In this document: piece by piece, positions 23,304-33,154 of the stretch
How positions within the stretch are numbered: the first letter of the stretch is position 1
How the letters are laid out: every line of letters starts with the position of its first letter
Source of the DNA: an uncultured Bacteroidales bacterium
GTDB lineage: Bacteria; Bacteroidota; Bacteroidia; Bacteroidales; Muribaculaceae
Reading direction: 5' to 3'
Length of the DNA: 44,943 nucleotides
Assembly (NCBI GenBank): GCA_947573135.1
Contig: CANPDU010000027.1
Location: forward strand, 1-44,943
Translations under genes and position numbers: made by a program
Notes under the pieces: generated by a model
The model's input: only the letters and a program-made list of their open reading frames with translations
Told to the model about the DNA's origin: nothing
The model's database searches: none

Positions 23304-26105
23304 ATGGATGCTAAGTATAAAGAATTTCTCGGTGAGATACGGACATTTGTCGACAGGCGCCGCATCTACACTGATGACCTAAGGCTTCTCGCATGGGGTA
23401 CAGATGCCGGCTTCTATCGGCTTCTGCCTAAGATTGTGGTTAGGGCCGAAGATGAGATAGAGGTAGGACTGCTTCTGGCTGCTGCCTCGCGCCATGGTTT
23501 GCCTGTGACTTTCAGGGCGGCGGGCACCAGCCTTTCCGGCCAGTCTGTTACGGATTCAATACTGATTGTCGCAGGTAAAAACTGGGAAAAATACAGCATC
23601 GCACCCGACGGCCTGAAAGCAACGTTTCAGCCTGGTGTCGTCGGCATGCGCGCCAATGAGCTACTCGCTCCTTACGGCCGCACATTCGGCCCCGATCCGG
23701 CTTCTAAACGGTCGGCTATGGTCGGAGGCATTGTAATGAACAATGCCTCGGGTATGAGCTGCGGTGTTCATGCCAATAGTGACCGTGTGCTTGATTCCAT
23801 CAGGCTGATTCTTGCCGACGGTACTATCCTTGACACTGCAGACGCGGCTTCGCGTCAGGTTTTTGAACGGACTCATAAATCCGTCGTTGACGAGATAGCC
23901 GCAATCCGCGACGAGATAAAGGCAGATCCGGAACTGACCGCCCGCATTGAATATAAATATTCGATCAAGAATGTAACCGGACTAAATCTTCGTCCGTTCA
24001 TCGCATATGATGATCCGATCGACATTATAGCCCATATGATGGTCGGTAGTGAGGGCACTCTGGCATTCATGAGCTCGGTTACGGTCAACACTTCTCACCT
24101 CCCCGCATATGCTTCGTCAGCCATGATTTATTTTGACGATATGGCTGAGGCATGCCGTGCGGTTGTGGCGATGCGTAAGGACGGACGACTCTACAGTTGC
24201 GAGTTGCTCGACAGCAAGTCGCTCGCATCTGTCGGCGACGATACCGGAACGGGACTAACAGCGCTCTTGCTCGAAACGAGATCTGACAGCCGGAGCGGAC
24301 TGGAGTCTAATATTGTCGGCATACTCGACGTTCTCAAGAGTTTCAGACTGTATAAGGACGCGCATTTTTCTTCCGATGCGCAGGAAATTGCCCGTTGGTG
24401 GAATATCCGTTCGGGTGTCTTTCCGGCGGTTGGCGGAACACGTCCGCTCGGGACGACCGCTTTGATCGAAGACATCGCTTTTCACATCGATGATCTGCCT
24501 GAGGCTACAGTCGCACTGGAGAAACTGCTGCGTGACTGCGGCTATGACGATGCCTGTATCTACGGTCATGCGCTCGAAGGAAACTACCATTTTGTCATCG
24601 CCCAGTCTTTCGACACTCAGAGCGAGATTGACCGCTACCGTCATCTTATGGAAGAGATTGAGCATCTTGTGGTCGACCGTTTTGACGGCTCTCTGAAAGC
24701 CGAACATGGCACAGGACGCAACATGGCGCCGTTCGTACGCAAAGAGTGGGGCGACAAGGCGTGGTCTCTCATGAAACGTATCAAAAGAGCGTTCGATCCT
24801 CAGAACATACTTAATCCCGGAGTTATCTTCAATGATGACCCGGAGTGTTTTATCAAAAACCTCAAACCGCTTCCGCTTACCGACTCACATGTCGACCGTT
24901 GCATCGAATGCGGTTTCTGTGAGGTCAATTGCGTGAGTTGCGGACTGACTTTGTCTGCCCGGCAACGCATTGTCGTGCGACGTGAGATATCGAGGCTCGC
25001 TCATACAGGTGAGGACGAAGCCCGGCGCCTGCGTCTCGAGAAAGGCTACCGTTATCTGGGCGACGAGACTTGCGCCGGCGACGGACTGTGCTCGACTTCA
25101 TGTCCTATGGGAATCAACACGGCCGATCTTACTCATGATCTGCGCCACGCTAGGATGTTGCACAAGAACGCTGCCTTACATACGGGTGAATGGTGTGCGC
25201 GTCATTTGGGAAGTGTCGAGAGCGGTTTGCGACTCATGCTCGGCGCAGCGTCGGCGACGCGCAGTGTTATAGGGGATAACGCTGTCAACGTTCTGGGGCG
25301 GGGGCTGCATAAGCTTGGCGCGCCGCTGTGGACTTCAGCGCTTCCGCGGCCCTATTATAGGTTCAGAACTCCGGCTGCTACGTCTCTGACTGAGCGTAAA
25401 GTCGTTTATTTCCCGTCGTGTATCAACCGTACTATGGGTGTAACTCCTGAAAAAGGATCCTCGCTCCGTGCGCTTGTCGAAGTCATGACTTCGTTATGCA
25501 GAAAAGCTGGCTATGAAGTGATTTTCCCTGATAATATGGATCAGCTTTGCTGCGGCATGATCTGGGAAAGCAAGGGTATGCCTGATATTGCCGACCGTAA
25601 GACTGCCGAACTTGAGGCAGCTCTGCTGAAAGCGTCGGATGGCGGCCGCTATCCGGTCCTTTGCGATCAGAGTCCCTGTCTGCATCGCATGCGCAATCAT
25701 ATCAAATCGATGAAACTCTACGAACCGGCCGAATTCATCCATGATTTTCTCGCACCTCATCTCGAATTTGAGAAGGCCGATATCTCGGTTGCCGTTCATG
25801 TGACCTGTTCGTCACGGCTGATGGACCTCACCGACAAAATGGTGGCGCTCGCCTCGATGTGTGCCACATCGGTGACTGTTCCGGCCGGAGTCGGCTGTTG
25901 CGGTTTTGCCGGTGACAAGGGTTTCACCGTTCCCGAACTTAACCGTTGGGGACTGCGCAAACTCCGTCCTGAGCTGGAGAGCGCCCGTGTTACCGAAGGC
26001 TACTCCAATTCGCGCACTTGCGAGATAGGACTGACGACTAACAGCGGTGTCCCGTATAAGTCTATCGCATATCTTGTCGACCGATGCACAAAACCGAAAA
26101 AATAA
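23304..26105 (+). CDS. FAD- and Fe-S-binding D-2-hydroxyacid dehydrogenase (D-lactate type)
   Basis: This 933-residue protein combines a GlcD-like FAD domain (about 1-500: PVTFRAAGTSLSGQSVT, GPDPASKRSAMVGGIVMNNA, KAEHGTGRNMAPFV) with two Fe-S cysteine clusters (C533-X2-C536-X2-C539-X3-C543 and C590-X5-C596-X3-C600). Two CCG-type motifs follow (CCGMIW at 749, GCCGFAG at 864-870). This is the architecture of large D-lactate or D-2-hydroxyglutarate dehydrogenases that pass electrons to the quinone pool. The operon context, with a cell-wall synthase before it and an amino-sugar kinase after it, suits D-lactate released from N-acetylmuramic acid. The substrate is not proven by sequence. Confidence 0.88.
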   Translation: MDAKYKEFLGEIRTFVDRRRIYTDDLRLLAWGTDAGFYRLLPKIVVRAEDEIEVGLLLAAASRHGLPVTFRAAGTSLSGQSVTDSILIVAGKNWEKYSIAPDGLKATFQPGVVGMRANELLAPYGRTFGPDPASKRSAMVGGIVMNNASGMSCGVHANSDRVLDSIRLILADGTILDTADAASRQVFERTHKSVVDEIAAIRDEIKADPELTARIEYKYSIKNVTGLNLRPFIAYDDPIDIIAHMMVGSEGTLAFMSSVTVNTSHLPAYASSAMIYFDDMAEACRAVVAMRKDGRLYSCELLDSKSLASVGDDTGTGLTALLLETRSDSRSGLESNIVGILDVLKSFRLYKDAHFSSDAQEIARWWNIRSGVFPAVGGTRPLGTTALIEDIAFHIDDLPEATVALEKLLRDCGYDDACIYGHALEGNYHFVIAQSFDTQSEIDRYRHLMEEIEHLVVDRFDGSLKAEHGTGRNMAPFVRKEWGDKAWSLMKRIKRAFDPQNILNPGVIFNDDPECFIKNLKPLPLTDSHVDRCIECGFCEVNCVSCGLTLSARQRIVVRREISRLAHTGEDEARRLRLEKGYRYLGDETCAGDGLCSTSCPMGINTADLTHDLRHARMLHKNAALHTGEWCARHLGSVESGLRLMLGAASATRSVIGDNAVNVLGRGLHKLGAPLWTSALPRPYYRFRTPAATSLTERKVVYFPSCINRTMGVTPEKGSSLRALVEVMTSLCRKAGYEVIFPDNMDQLCCGMIWESKGMPDIADRKTAELEAALLKASDGGRYPVLCDQSPCLHRMRNHIKSMKLYEPAEFIHDFLAPHLEFEKADISVAVHVTCSSRLMDLTDKMVALASMCATSVTVPAGVGCCGFAGDKGFTVPELNRWGLRKLRPELESARVTEGYSNSRTCEIGLTTNSGVPYKSIAYLVDRCTKPKK

Positions 26106-26135
26106 TACTAAACAATATAACCGATCAATCACAAA

Positions 26136-27320
26136 ATGACTACCAAAACATCTGATGCCAGGCCCAAGCGACTGATGGCCCTCGATGTGCTCAGGGGCAT
26201 CACAATCGCCGGCATGATACTCGTCAACAATCCCGGAGGATGGGACGAGATCTATTCGCCGCTGCGCCATGCGAGCTGGAATGGCCTTACTCCGACCGAC
26301 CTCGTTTTTCCTTTCTTTATGTTTATCATGGGTATATCAGCCTACCTTTCGCTCAGAAAATATAACTTTGAATTTTCGATGCCGGTAGTCTGGAAAATCG
26401 TAAAACGTACGGTGCTGATATTTCTTGTAGGACTATTCCTGACATGGTTCTCGATGTTTTTGCGCGGAGTCTATAACGGAGCCGAGCTCTGGGAGTCGGT
26501 CATGACTTTTGACCATATACGCATTCTCGGAGTACTTCCCCGTCTGGCGCTCTGCTACGGCGTCGGTTCTCTTCTGGGCATAATTTTCAGTCGCAAGGCT
26601 CTCAAATGGCTTGTCGCGTTGATGCTTGTCGCCTATGCTGTCATTCTGGTGTTAGGGCATGGCTTTGAATTCGCCGATCATAATGTCATTGCAGTTGTCG
26701 ACCGTGCCGTTCTCGGCGAGGCCCACATGTACACTGACTATGTCGACGGTGTGTCGCTGAAGTTCGATCCCGAAGGCTTCCTGAGCACACTTCCGTCTAT
26801 TGCCCATATGCTTGTCGGCTTCCTTTGCGGCGGCCTGATTGTGGCCAATAAGAATAACGAGACACGTATCAATAAACTCTTCATTGTCGGAACTGTTCTG
26901 ACTTTCGCCGGTTTCCTTCTGAGCTACGGACTGCCGATCAACAAAAAGATCTGGTCGCCCACGTTCGTTCTCACCACTTGCGGCCTCGCGTCGAGTTTAC
27001 TCGCGTTGCTGATATGGATTATCGATGTCAAAGGCTATCGTCGCTGGAGCCGCTTCTTTGAGGTATTCGGTGTCAATCCGCTTTTCCTCTACTGCCTCAG
27101 TGCGGTTCTCGCTCTTTTTATCGGACTTACAAAATTCCACTGCGGCGCTGTCGGCGGAGATCTCATTTCGATACGCGAGTTCATCTATCGTGTCTGCCTG
27201 CTGCCTGCCTGCTGTGGTGATGCAGCCCTTGCATCGGCTCTCTCGGCCGTCGTCTTTGTGCTGATATGCTGGTGCGTCGGATATTTCCTTTATAAAAAGA
27301 AAATCTATATCAAGTTATGA
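26136..27320 (+). CDS. NagX/HGSNAT-like multi-pass membrane acyltransferase-family protein
   Basis: This 394-residue protein has about ten membrane helices and the opening RLMALDVLRGITIAGMILVN typical of the heparan-alpha-glucosaminide N-acetyltransferase/NagX family (DUF5009-like). The conserved SPLRHASWNGLTPTDL follows, with H45 matching the catalytic histidine of the human enzyme. Relatives either acetylate glucosamine across a membrane or are proposed to handle N-acetylglucosamine uptake in nag operons. The gene overlaps the sugar kinase by four bases, supporting a role in amino-sugar use. Whether it acetylates or transports cannot be told from sequence. Confidence 0.85.
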   Translation: MTTKTSDARPKRLMALDVLRGITIAGMILVNNPGGWDEIYSPLRHASWNGLTPTDLVFPFFMFIMGISAYLSLRKYNFEFSMPVVWKIVKRTVLIFLVGLFLTWFSMFLRGVYNGAELWESVMTFDHIRILGVLPRLALCYGVGSLLGIIFSRKALKWLVALMLVAYAVILVLGHGFEFADHNVIAVVDRAVLGEAHMYTDYVDGVSLKFDPEGFLSTLPSIAHMLVGFLCGGLIVANKNNETRINKLFIVGTVLTFAGFLLSYGLPINKKIWSPTFVLTTCGLASSLLALLIWIIDVKGYRRWSRFFEVFGVNPLFLYCLSAVLALFIGLTKFHCGAVGGDLISIREFIYRVCLLPACCGDAALASALSAVVFVLICWCVGYFLYKKKIYIKL

Positions 27321-28159
27321 TCCTTATTGCTGACTGCGGAAGCACCAAGACTGACTGGTGTGTTGTCGGCTGTGGCGGTGAGATCGTGCGCCGTGTGTTC
27401 ACCGGGGGCATGAACGCCGTGATGCTTACAGAGGAGGAGATGGCTCAGCAAATCTCCTCCGAACTGATCCCACAGTTGGGTGACGAAGTGATCGACCGGA
27501 TATATTTTTATGGAGCAGGCTGTCTGGCCGATGAGATCTGCGGCAACGTGCGCCGGGCTTTGGCTGTCAACATTCCGACTGCATCTGATATAGAAGTCCA
27601 TACAGATCTTCTCGCCGCCGCGCGTGCGTTGTGCGGCCGTAATCCCGGCATAGCATGCATTATGGGCACAGGATCCAATTCCTGTTATTACGACGGCGAA
27701 AAGATATGCGACAATGTCTCTCCGCTGGGCTATATCCTCGGCGATGAAGGCTCGGGAGCAGTCCTCGGCCGACTGCTTGTCGGCGATGTGCTCAAAAATC
27801 AGCTGCCGCGGCATTTGTGCGAAAAATTTCTCGCACAATATCAGCTCGATCGCCTGACAATCATCCGTCGGGTTTATAAAGAGCCTCAGGCCAACCGATT
27901 CCTCGCTTCGCTGTCGCCGTTTCTGCTGGAAAACATCAGTGAACCTGCGGTTCGCAATCTCGTGCTCGGATCTTTCAGATCATTCTTCACGCGCAATGTG
28001 CTGCAATATGACCGTGCGCGGGAACTCGACGTCAACTTTGTCGGCTCAATTGCCTGCTACTACAGCGACATCCTCCGCGAGGCCGCCGAATCCTGCGGCT
28101 GTACCCTCGGCACCATCCTCCGGACCCCCATGCCCGGTCTCATCGCCTTCCACAGCTGA
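27317..28159 (+). CDS. BadF/NAGK-type amino-sugar kinase
   Basis: This 280-residue protein of the ASKHA fold resembles N-acetylglucosamine kinases of the BadF/BadG family. The phosphate-1 loop DCGSTKTDW is at 6-14. CIMGTGSNSC and GYILGDEGSGAVLGR are the adenosine and phosphate-2 contacts. It probably phosphorylates N-acetylglucosamine, N-acetylmuramic acid or glucosamine at the 6-position. Related kinases in other Bacteroidetes serve cell-wall sugar salvage. Its start overlaps the previous stop by four bases, and a strong terminator follows. Confidence 0.88.
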   Translation: MILIADCGSTKTDWCVVGCGGEIVRRVFTGGMNAVMLTEEEMAQQISSELIPQLGDEVIDRIYFYGAGCLADEICGNVRRALAVNIPTASDIEVHTDLLAAARALCGRNPGIACIMGTGSNSCYYDGEKICDNVSPLGYILGDEGSGAVLGRLLVGDVLKNQLPRHLCEKFLAQYQLDRLTIIRRVYKEPQANRFLASLSPFLLENISEPAVRNLVLGSFRSFFTRNVLQYDRARELDVNFVGSIACYYSDILREAAESCGCTLGTILRTPMPGLIAFHS

Positions 28160-28176
28160 TTTTTCACGCAAAAAAT

Positions 28177-28218
28177 AACGGCGGCGCATCTTTGTCAAGA
28201 GTTTGATGCGCCGCCGTT
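28177..28218. terminator. Bidirectional terminator
   Basis: A 14-bp stem, AACGGCGGCGCATC (28177-28190) with GATGCGCCGCCGTT (28205-28218), has A-rich bases before it and T-rich bases after it. It serves both the plus-strand kinase operon and the minus-strand envelope operon. Confidence 0.85.
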
Positions 28219-28225
28219 TTGGCTT

Positions 28226-30100
28226 TTATTCGAAACTGTATATACCGTAGATGCCGTAATCACGGCTGCTCTTAGGTATCATCGGTGTGATATCTCCGTT
28301 ACGTTCGGGTTGCCATGTCCTGATTTTTATTATAGGCTTGTCGGCCTCGTTCAGATCCACGAACAAGAACAGATATCCCTGGTCTCCATAGTGTTGCGAG
28401 TAATAGTCCTGCTTGATCTGTATGCCGAACGTATTGCCGCCGAAGGCCGCTTTCTGTATGTCGTTGTCAGAGAAGTTGATATTGACATACTCGTTGCGTT
28501 TGAAACACTTTTCCAGCTGAGTGATATACTCCTCTTTTGTCTTGCGCTGGAATTCATATTGCGTTCCTACCGAAAAACCGCCTTTGTCGTTGTAGGCCTG
28601 TAGTTTCTGCAGCTTGTGGCCAACTATTATGTAGGCGTTTTCGTCAAAAATACTTTTTATATAATCAAGGCGTTTGAGCGCGAATGCTGTTTTATAGTTT
28701 TCCAGAAATGTAACTATAACCATCTTGATAGAATCGCCCCACACATCTCCTCCTTGTTTGAAAATATCGCGTCGAGCTGCATTGCCAAGTCCGAACGCAA
28801 CGCTTTCGATCTTTTTGTCGGGAGAAAAAGTGAATGTCACATCTTCAGTGAAAATGCGGTTGTTGTTCATGAATTTGAACTGCATCGGCACACTGCGGCA
28901 CACCACCCGGTCGCCCATCGGATAGAAGCCCGGATCAGGATTTCCTACTAAGGAAGCAGACCCGTAGCTGAGCAATTCGGTGAACATTTCCCGGCCTTCC
29001 GGTGTAAAGAGTTCATCCTTATCCGAATAGTCTTTATTGCGGATCGATTTGATGATTTCATCCATAATCCGCTGATAGTCTTTGGTCTGTTTTTTGTCGA
29101 GAGCGGCTATCCCTTCTTTTTTGCCTGATTCGACTATGGCCTGTAAATCTTTTTTGGCTTCTTTGTCTTCTTTCAGCTGTTTACCGTCAGTGCCGATGAC
29201 TTTTCGAGAGGCGGAGTATGACACGGGCTTGAAATTGCTGATCATTATCTCCAGTTCCTTGTCGCTCATAGCCGCTTCTTCATATCGCGTTTCTACCGAC
29301 AGGATGATTTCCTGAGGAGTGTAGTCAGGCGGAAACGACAGTTGGCTCATACCGTCTTTAACACCCGTAAGCGGCGAGTTGAATTTACCGTTCCAATATG
29401 TGAAATCCAGACCCTCGACAGGTCTGCCTTTATAAGTAAACAGCATGTCGATCGTATTGTCAGGCTTTATTTCAGCCACAGCCGCCTCGACATTCTCCAA
29501 AATCTCTTTCACCTGCATCGGGATCCAGTTGAGCAGCAGTTGCTCCTCGCCGCCTATCTTCATCCTGACCTCTCCGGGATATTGCAACGAATGAAGCATT
29601 ATAAAGGCCCAGTTATAGAAGCGCAGCGCATCGTCGACTCGCCCCTTCTCTTCGGCTCTGAACGCCGATCTCACATAATCCTCGACACGCTCCCGACGCT
29701 GGTTGAACATCTTCTCCAGCTCCGTACGCTTCATATAGCGCAGTATATAAAACCCTTTGTCTCCGTCGCGGAAAGAGCATGTCTCGGTGTTGGTTATCGT
29801 GGCCTGAGAATATGTATTAAGCACGGATTTGATATCGGCTTTATATTCTAATCCATCGTTATTGGCTGTCTCTTCTTCAGAAACAGACAGTGTGCTTTGT
29901 GCCGATATTCCGATTTTGCTTAACAGATTGGCGAGTGCCATTTGATCGGCGTCTCCTGGCGTCTCCCCCCAACCCTCGCCGTAGATGTAATCGGCATTTG
30001 CTTTGATTTCTTCAGCGAGTTTTTTCTGATTGCCATTATTCTGAGCCAAAACAATCATCGGCAACAGAAACAGTAAGATTACAAGACTTGCTTTTTTCAT
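28226..30100 (-). CDS. Secreted LPP20-like protein of unknown function
   Basis: This 624-residue protein has a signal peptide (LVILLFLLPMIVLAQ). Its first 130 residues look like an LPP20/FlgO-type domain: IYGEGWGETPGDADQMALANL, a run of small residues, then TCSFRDGDKGFYILRYMKRTEL. A helical stretch (about 140-200, including a TPR-like DDALRFYNWAFIML) follows. The remaining 400 residues contain alternating beta-rich parts, including a segment with VTFTFSPDKKIESVAFGLG and KTKEEYITQLEKCFKR, that I do not recognise. It is the last gene of a four-gene minus-strand operon, 23 bases after the GLUG protein. A periplasmic or outer-membrane role in that system is inferred from position only. Confidence 0.65.
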   Translation of the reverse strand: MKKASLVILLFLLPMIVLAQNNGNQKKLAEEIKANADYIYGEGWGETPGDADQMALANLLSKIGISAQSTLSVSEEETANNDGLEYKADIKSVLNTYSQATITNTETCSFRDGDKGFYILRYMKRTELEKMFNQRRERVEDYVRSAFRAEEKGRVDDALRFYNWAFIMLHSLQYPGEVRMKIGGEEQLLLNWIPMQVKEILENVEAAVAEIKPDNTIDMLFTYKGRPVEGLDFTYWNGKFNSPLTGVKDGMSQLSFPPDYTPQEIILSVETRYEEAAMSDKELEIMISNFKPVSYSASRKVIGTDGKQLKEDKEAKKDLQAIVESGKKEGIAALDKKQTKDYQRIMDEIIKSIRNKDYSDKDELFTPEGREMFTELLSYGSASLVGNPDPGFYPMGDRVVCRSVPMQFKFMNNNRIFTEDVTFTFSPDKKIESVAFGLGNAARRDIFKQGGDVWGDSIKMVIVTFLENYKTAFALKRLDYIKSIFDENAYIIVGHKLQKLQAYNDKGGFSVGTQYEFQRKTKEEYITQLEKCFKRNEYVNINFSDNDIQKAAFGGNTFGIQIKQDYYSQHYGDQGYLFLFVDLNEADKPIIKIRTWQPERNGDITPMIPKSSRDYGIYGIYSFE

Positions 30101-30123
30101 CAGTTGTTTTCAGTGAATTCTTT

Positions 30124-33100
30124 TTATAGTGCGATCTTTGTGTTTGCTATGATGTATATTCCAGCAGGTAGGTCGTTGACAGTGACTGTTTCTCCGGCCG
30201 GAATACTAACGGTGCGTACAACGCGGCCGGTCAGGTCGAATATCTTGACAGCGGTAGAGAACGATGAACAGATGCATACGTTGTGATCCGCTGTAGTCAT
30301 GACTTTTATGCCCATTTCTACCATCAGATCGTCAGCGGCAGTAGTCTCGAATATGCGCACGCGGTTTTGGTTACTTCCGGTGAGATAGGCTTCAAACGTG
30401 CGTATATCGCGGGCGGAGACTGCGAAACAGCTTCCCGGCTCTTCTCCCTCGACCTCATCGTTGTTGACGACTAATTTAGTGGCGTCACTACGATTGGTAC
30501 TGTAATTTGCTACGAGCCTATAACCGTTTATGTAGTCGTATGCAAGATCGGCAGGTGTCTGTTCGATAATGGCAATTGTGGATTCGAATTGGACTGATCC
30601 GCTAATATTGAATTGGTCATCATAAAATTCATTATTCGGCATGGCTATCAGGTATGGCTTGTTTGCCTCTATTTTTGCGGCCGGTGTCCAGCCTGTAGCT
30701 GTAGGCTGATACAACCAATATCTTAGAGCCAAACCTTTATCAGAATTTTCTGCGAAGGAGTACACCTCTTTGCCATTGTGAGTGATGGTTTCAACATTAA
30801 ATGGTAGCGCAATGGTTTCCCATCCGGCGCACTCGCCGTCAATTGCAGTACGTTTGGTAAAATCTCTTCTGTAGATGATTGTCGAAGCGATAAATTCATG
30901 AGGACAATACCACGGCCATTCGTCAGATATTCTGATATATTCCGCCTGACCATTGACAATGATATTTGATACTTTATCGCTAATCGGCGAAGCGATGTTG
31001 TTATCCGGAACATAAACCAAAAAGTTAGTATTACTTAACAAATTGTCCAAAGTTGCACTGTCAGTCCAGCCGTAGGCTTCATCAAACGCTCCGTCGCTGT
31101 CAAGCATAACATAGCTTTCTGTGCCGTAAGAATGGACTGAAATCCCTTGAGGAGTAGTATCAGTATAGCCAGCTTTTCTTGCAAAAGCCGAAATAGTCTG
31201 CAGACCTTCGACATCGAAGGTGCCTATATAGCGGTTATAATCTCCGCCATTTATGGAGTAATATATATCTGCGTTGTCAGGTGATGTTATTGTCAGATAG
31301 CGTCCGTTATAATCATAAGAGAGATTTTTAAGATCGTCCCCACTTTGCCAGTTGAGAGCAGGATAGCTTTTGAATATCTTGCCGGCGTTAAACGCTTCCC
31401 AGGTTTGAATTTCTGCTACAAGCTGAGCATGTGTTTCATCAGTGGCTACTATGACCTGATCACCAACGATTGAAATATCATTAGCTATAGCTTGATCGGA
31501 TCCTGAATTAAATGCTATTACATTAAATAAATCTGCCGAATTGCCGGTACGTGATGCTCCGCATACAAGGTATGGATTAGTCCCGGAAACTATTCCTGCA
31601 ACATAAACATTTTCAAGGGCGATATTATGGTTTACCCTGCCGATAAGTCCGGCTGTCAATCCGGCTCCTATGACTTCCACATTGGCATAGCAGTTTAACA
31701 TAGTGATCTCATTACCGGTTGATCCTATAATTCCGCCGGTATAATTTGTTTTATTACAGTCTATTGATCCGGTAACAAAAACATTTTCAAGTGTCAGAGT
31801 GCTGCCCGTGTTATGACCACCATAGGCTGCAAGAATTCCTGAACCAAAATTATAACTTATGATGCAATTAGCATCAACAATGCCGAGATTTTTAATTTCT
31901 CCTGACACGACGCCAAATATAGACGTGCAATAATATGAATTAGATGCAATATCTAACGGTCGATCTTCCGGTGCAAAGTTCTTTATAATATGATTTTGAC
32001 CGTCATAATGGATAACAGCTGCATATGTTCCGTTATATCCTGCAATAGCTGTCCATTTTGTTACACCGCTCATGTCAATATCGGCCGTCTGCTTGAACCA
32101 CACATCGCAACCGCCAGTGTTGATATGTTTATATGCATTACATAAATCCTCGACCGTTGTTATTATATATGGATCATCCATTGTACCTTTCGGTTCATCA
32201 GAAATGGGCTCGTCAACTCCGGTCTGCCAGTTGAGAGCCGGATAGCCCGAGAAAAGGGTTTCTTTACTGAAGGCCCGCCAAGTCTGTATTTCTGCTATAA
32301 GCTGGGATTTTGTTGATTCTGTGGCTATGTCTATTGAGCCGTCGATTTCAATGTCTTCGGCAACGGCTAATTCGGCGCCGGTGTTAAATGCGACGACATT
32401 ATATAAGATTAGGCTCTGAGATCTGTCAGCACCGATTACTAGGTATGGGCTGTAACCATTGGAAGCTCCGACAGATCCGGCGACATATACATCCTCAATA
32501 ACCGCACTATTGCGCAGGCGCCCTATAAGTGCGCCGGTATTTTTTTGTCCCTCGACTGTGACATTCGCATAACTATTTGATATGCTGACGTTATTGCCTG
32601 TTGTTCCTAACATGCCGCCGGTATATGATGCGTTAGAGGCGACATTTCCTGTTACGAAAACGTTGTCAACAGTCAGTTGTCCGGCGGTTGGATGACCACC
32701 ATACGCGGCAAGAATTCCGACTCCCTGAGTGCTGAAATCGGGTGCTGCGTCTATGATGCCGAGATTTCGGATTTCGCCTGAGACGACTCCGAATAGGGAA
32801 GTGCAGTAATAATAGCTGCCGTCAGCTACCATTGGGTTATTCGCTGGACAGAAGTTCTTGATGACATGTTTCTGTCCGTCGTAGTGGACGATAGACGCAT
32901 ATAGTCCACTATGCCCAGAAATCGCGTGCCAGTCAGTATGTCCGGCCATGTCGATGTCGGCGGTTTGAATGAAATAATATTCAGTGTCTGGTTGACCTGA
33001 GACATGTGTCCATGCATTGCAGAGATCCTCGGCAGAAGCGATCTGATAGGGATCAGCGGCTGTACCGGAACCGACAATTTCGGCGTGGGCAGAAAACGAT

Positions 33101-33147
33101 ACGACAGAGAGGAACGAGAGTGTGAGTGCATATAGGATTTTTCTCAT
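30124..33147 (-). CDS. Large GLUG-repeat surface protein with T9SS type-A sorting tail
   Basis: This 1007-residue protein has a signal peptide ending near FSAHA. Two tandem copies of a module of about 290 residues follow (about 25-312 and 318-620). Each begins DPYxI...EDLCNA, contains TADIDM, HYDGQ, SxFGVVSGEI and NLGIxDA, and carries GLUG-like repeats. Then come about 300 residues of mixed beta structure. The last 70 residues form a type-A T9SS C-terminal domain: AVKIFDLTGRVVRTVSIPAG, then LPAGIYIIANTK. It should cross the outer membrane through the T9SS encoded upstream and be attached to the surface. Substrate or partner is unknown; adhesion is one option. It lies in the PEGA-BACON-GLUG-LPP20 operon. 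Confidence 0.8.
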   Translation of the reverse strand: MRKILYALTLSFLSVVSFSAHAEIVGSGTAADPYQIASAEDLCNAWTHVSGQPDTEYYFIQTADIDMAGHTDWHAISGHSGLYASIVHYDGQKHVIKNFCPANNPMVADGSYYYCTSLFGVVSGEIRNLGIIDAAPDFSTQGVGILAAYGGHPTAGQLTVDNVFVTGNVASNASYTGGMLGTTGNNVSISNSYANVTVEGQKNTGALIGRLRNSAVIEDVYVAGSVGASNGYSPYLVIGADRSQSLILYNVVAFNTGAELAVAEDIEIDGSIDIATESTKSQLIAEIQTWRAFSKETLFSGYPALNWQTGVDEPISDEPKGTMDDPYIITTVEDLCNAYKHINTGGCDVWFKQTADIDMSGVTKWTAIAGYNGTYAAVIHYDGQNHIIKNFAPEDRPLDIASNSYYCTSIFGVVSGEIKNLGIVDANCIISYNFGSGILAAYGGHNTGSTLTLENVFVTGSIDCNKTNYTGGIIGSTGNEITMLNCYANVEVIGAGLTAGLIGRVNHNIALENVYVAGIVSGTNPYLVCGASRTGNSADLFNVIAFNSGSDQAIANDISIVGDQVIVATDETHAQLVAEIQTWEAFNAGKIFKSYPALNWQSGDDLKNLSYDYNGRYLTITSPDNADIYYSINGGDYNRYIGTFDVEGLQTISAFARKAGYTDTTPQGISVHSYGTESYVMLDSDGAFDEAYGWTDSATLDNLLSNTNFLVYVPDNNIASPISDKVSNIIVNGQAEYIRISDEWPWYCPHEFIASTIIYRRDFTKRTAIDGECAGWETIALPFNVETITHNGKEVYSFAENSDKGLALRYWLYQPTATGWTPAAKIEANKPYLIAMPNNEFYDDQFNISGSVQFESTIAIIEQTPADLAYDYINGYRLVANYSTNRSDATKLVVNNDEVEGEEPGSCFAVSARDIRTFEAYLTGSNQNRVRIFETTAADDLMVEMGIKVMTTADHNVCICSSFSTAVKIFDLTGRVVRTVSIPAGETVTVNDLPAGIYIIANTKIAL
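31290..33075. repeat. Internal tandem duplication in the GLUG protein
   Basis: Two in-frame modules (about 33075-32210 and 32195-31290 on the minus strand) encode parallel protein blocks sharing TADIDM, VHYDGQ, FGVVSGEI, NLGI and AYGGH. They are diverged at DNA level, so the duplication is not recent. Confidence 0.75.
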
Positions 33148-33154
33148 TGGAAGA

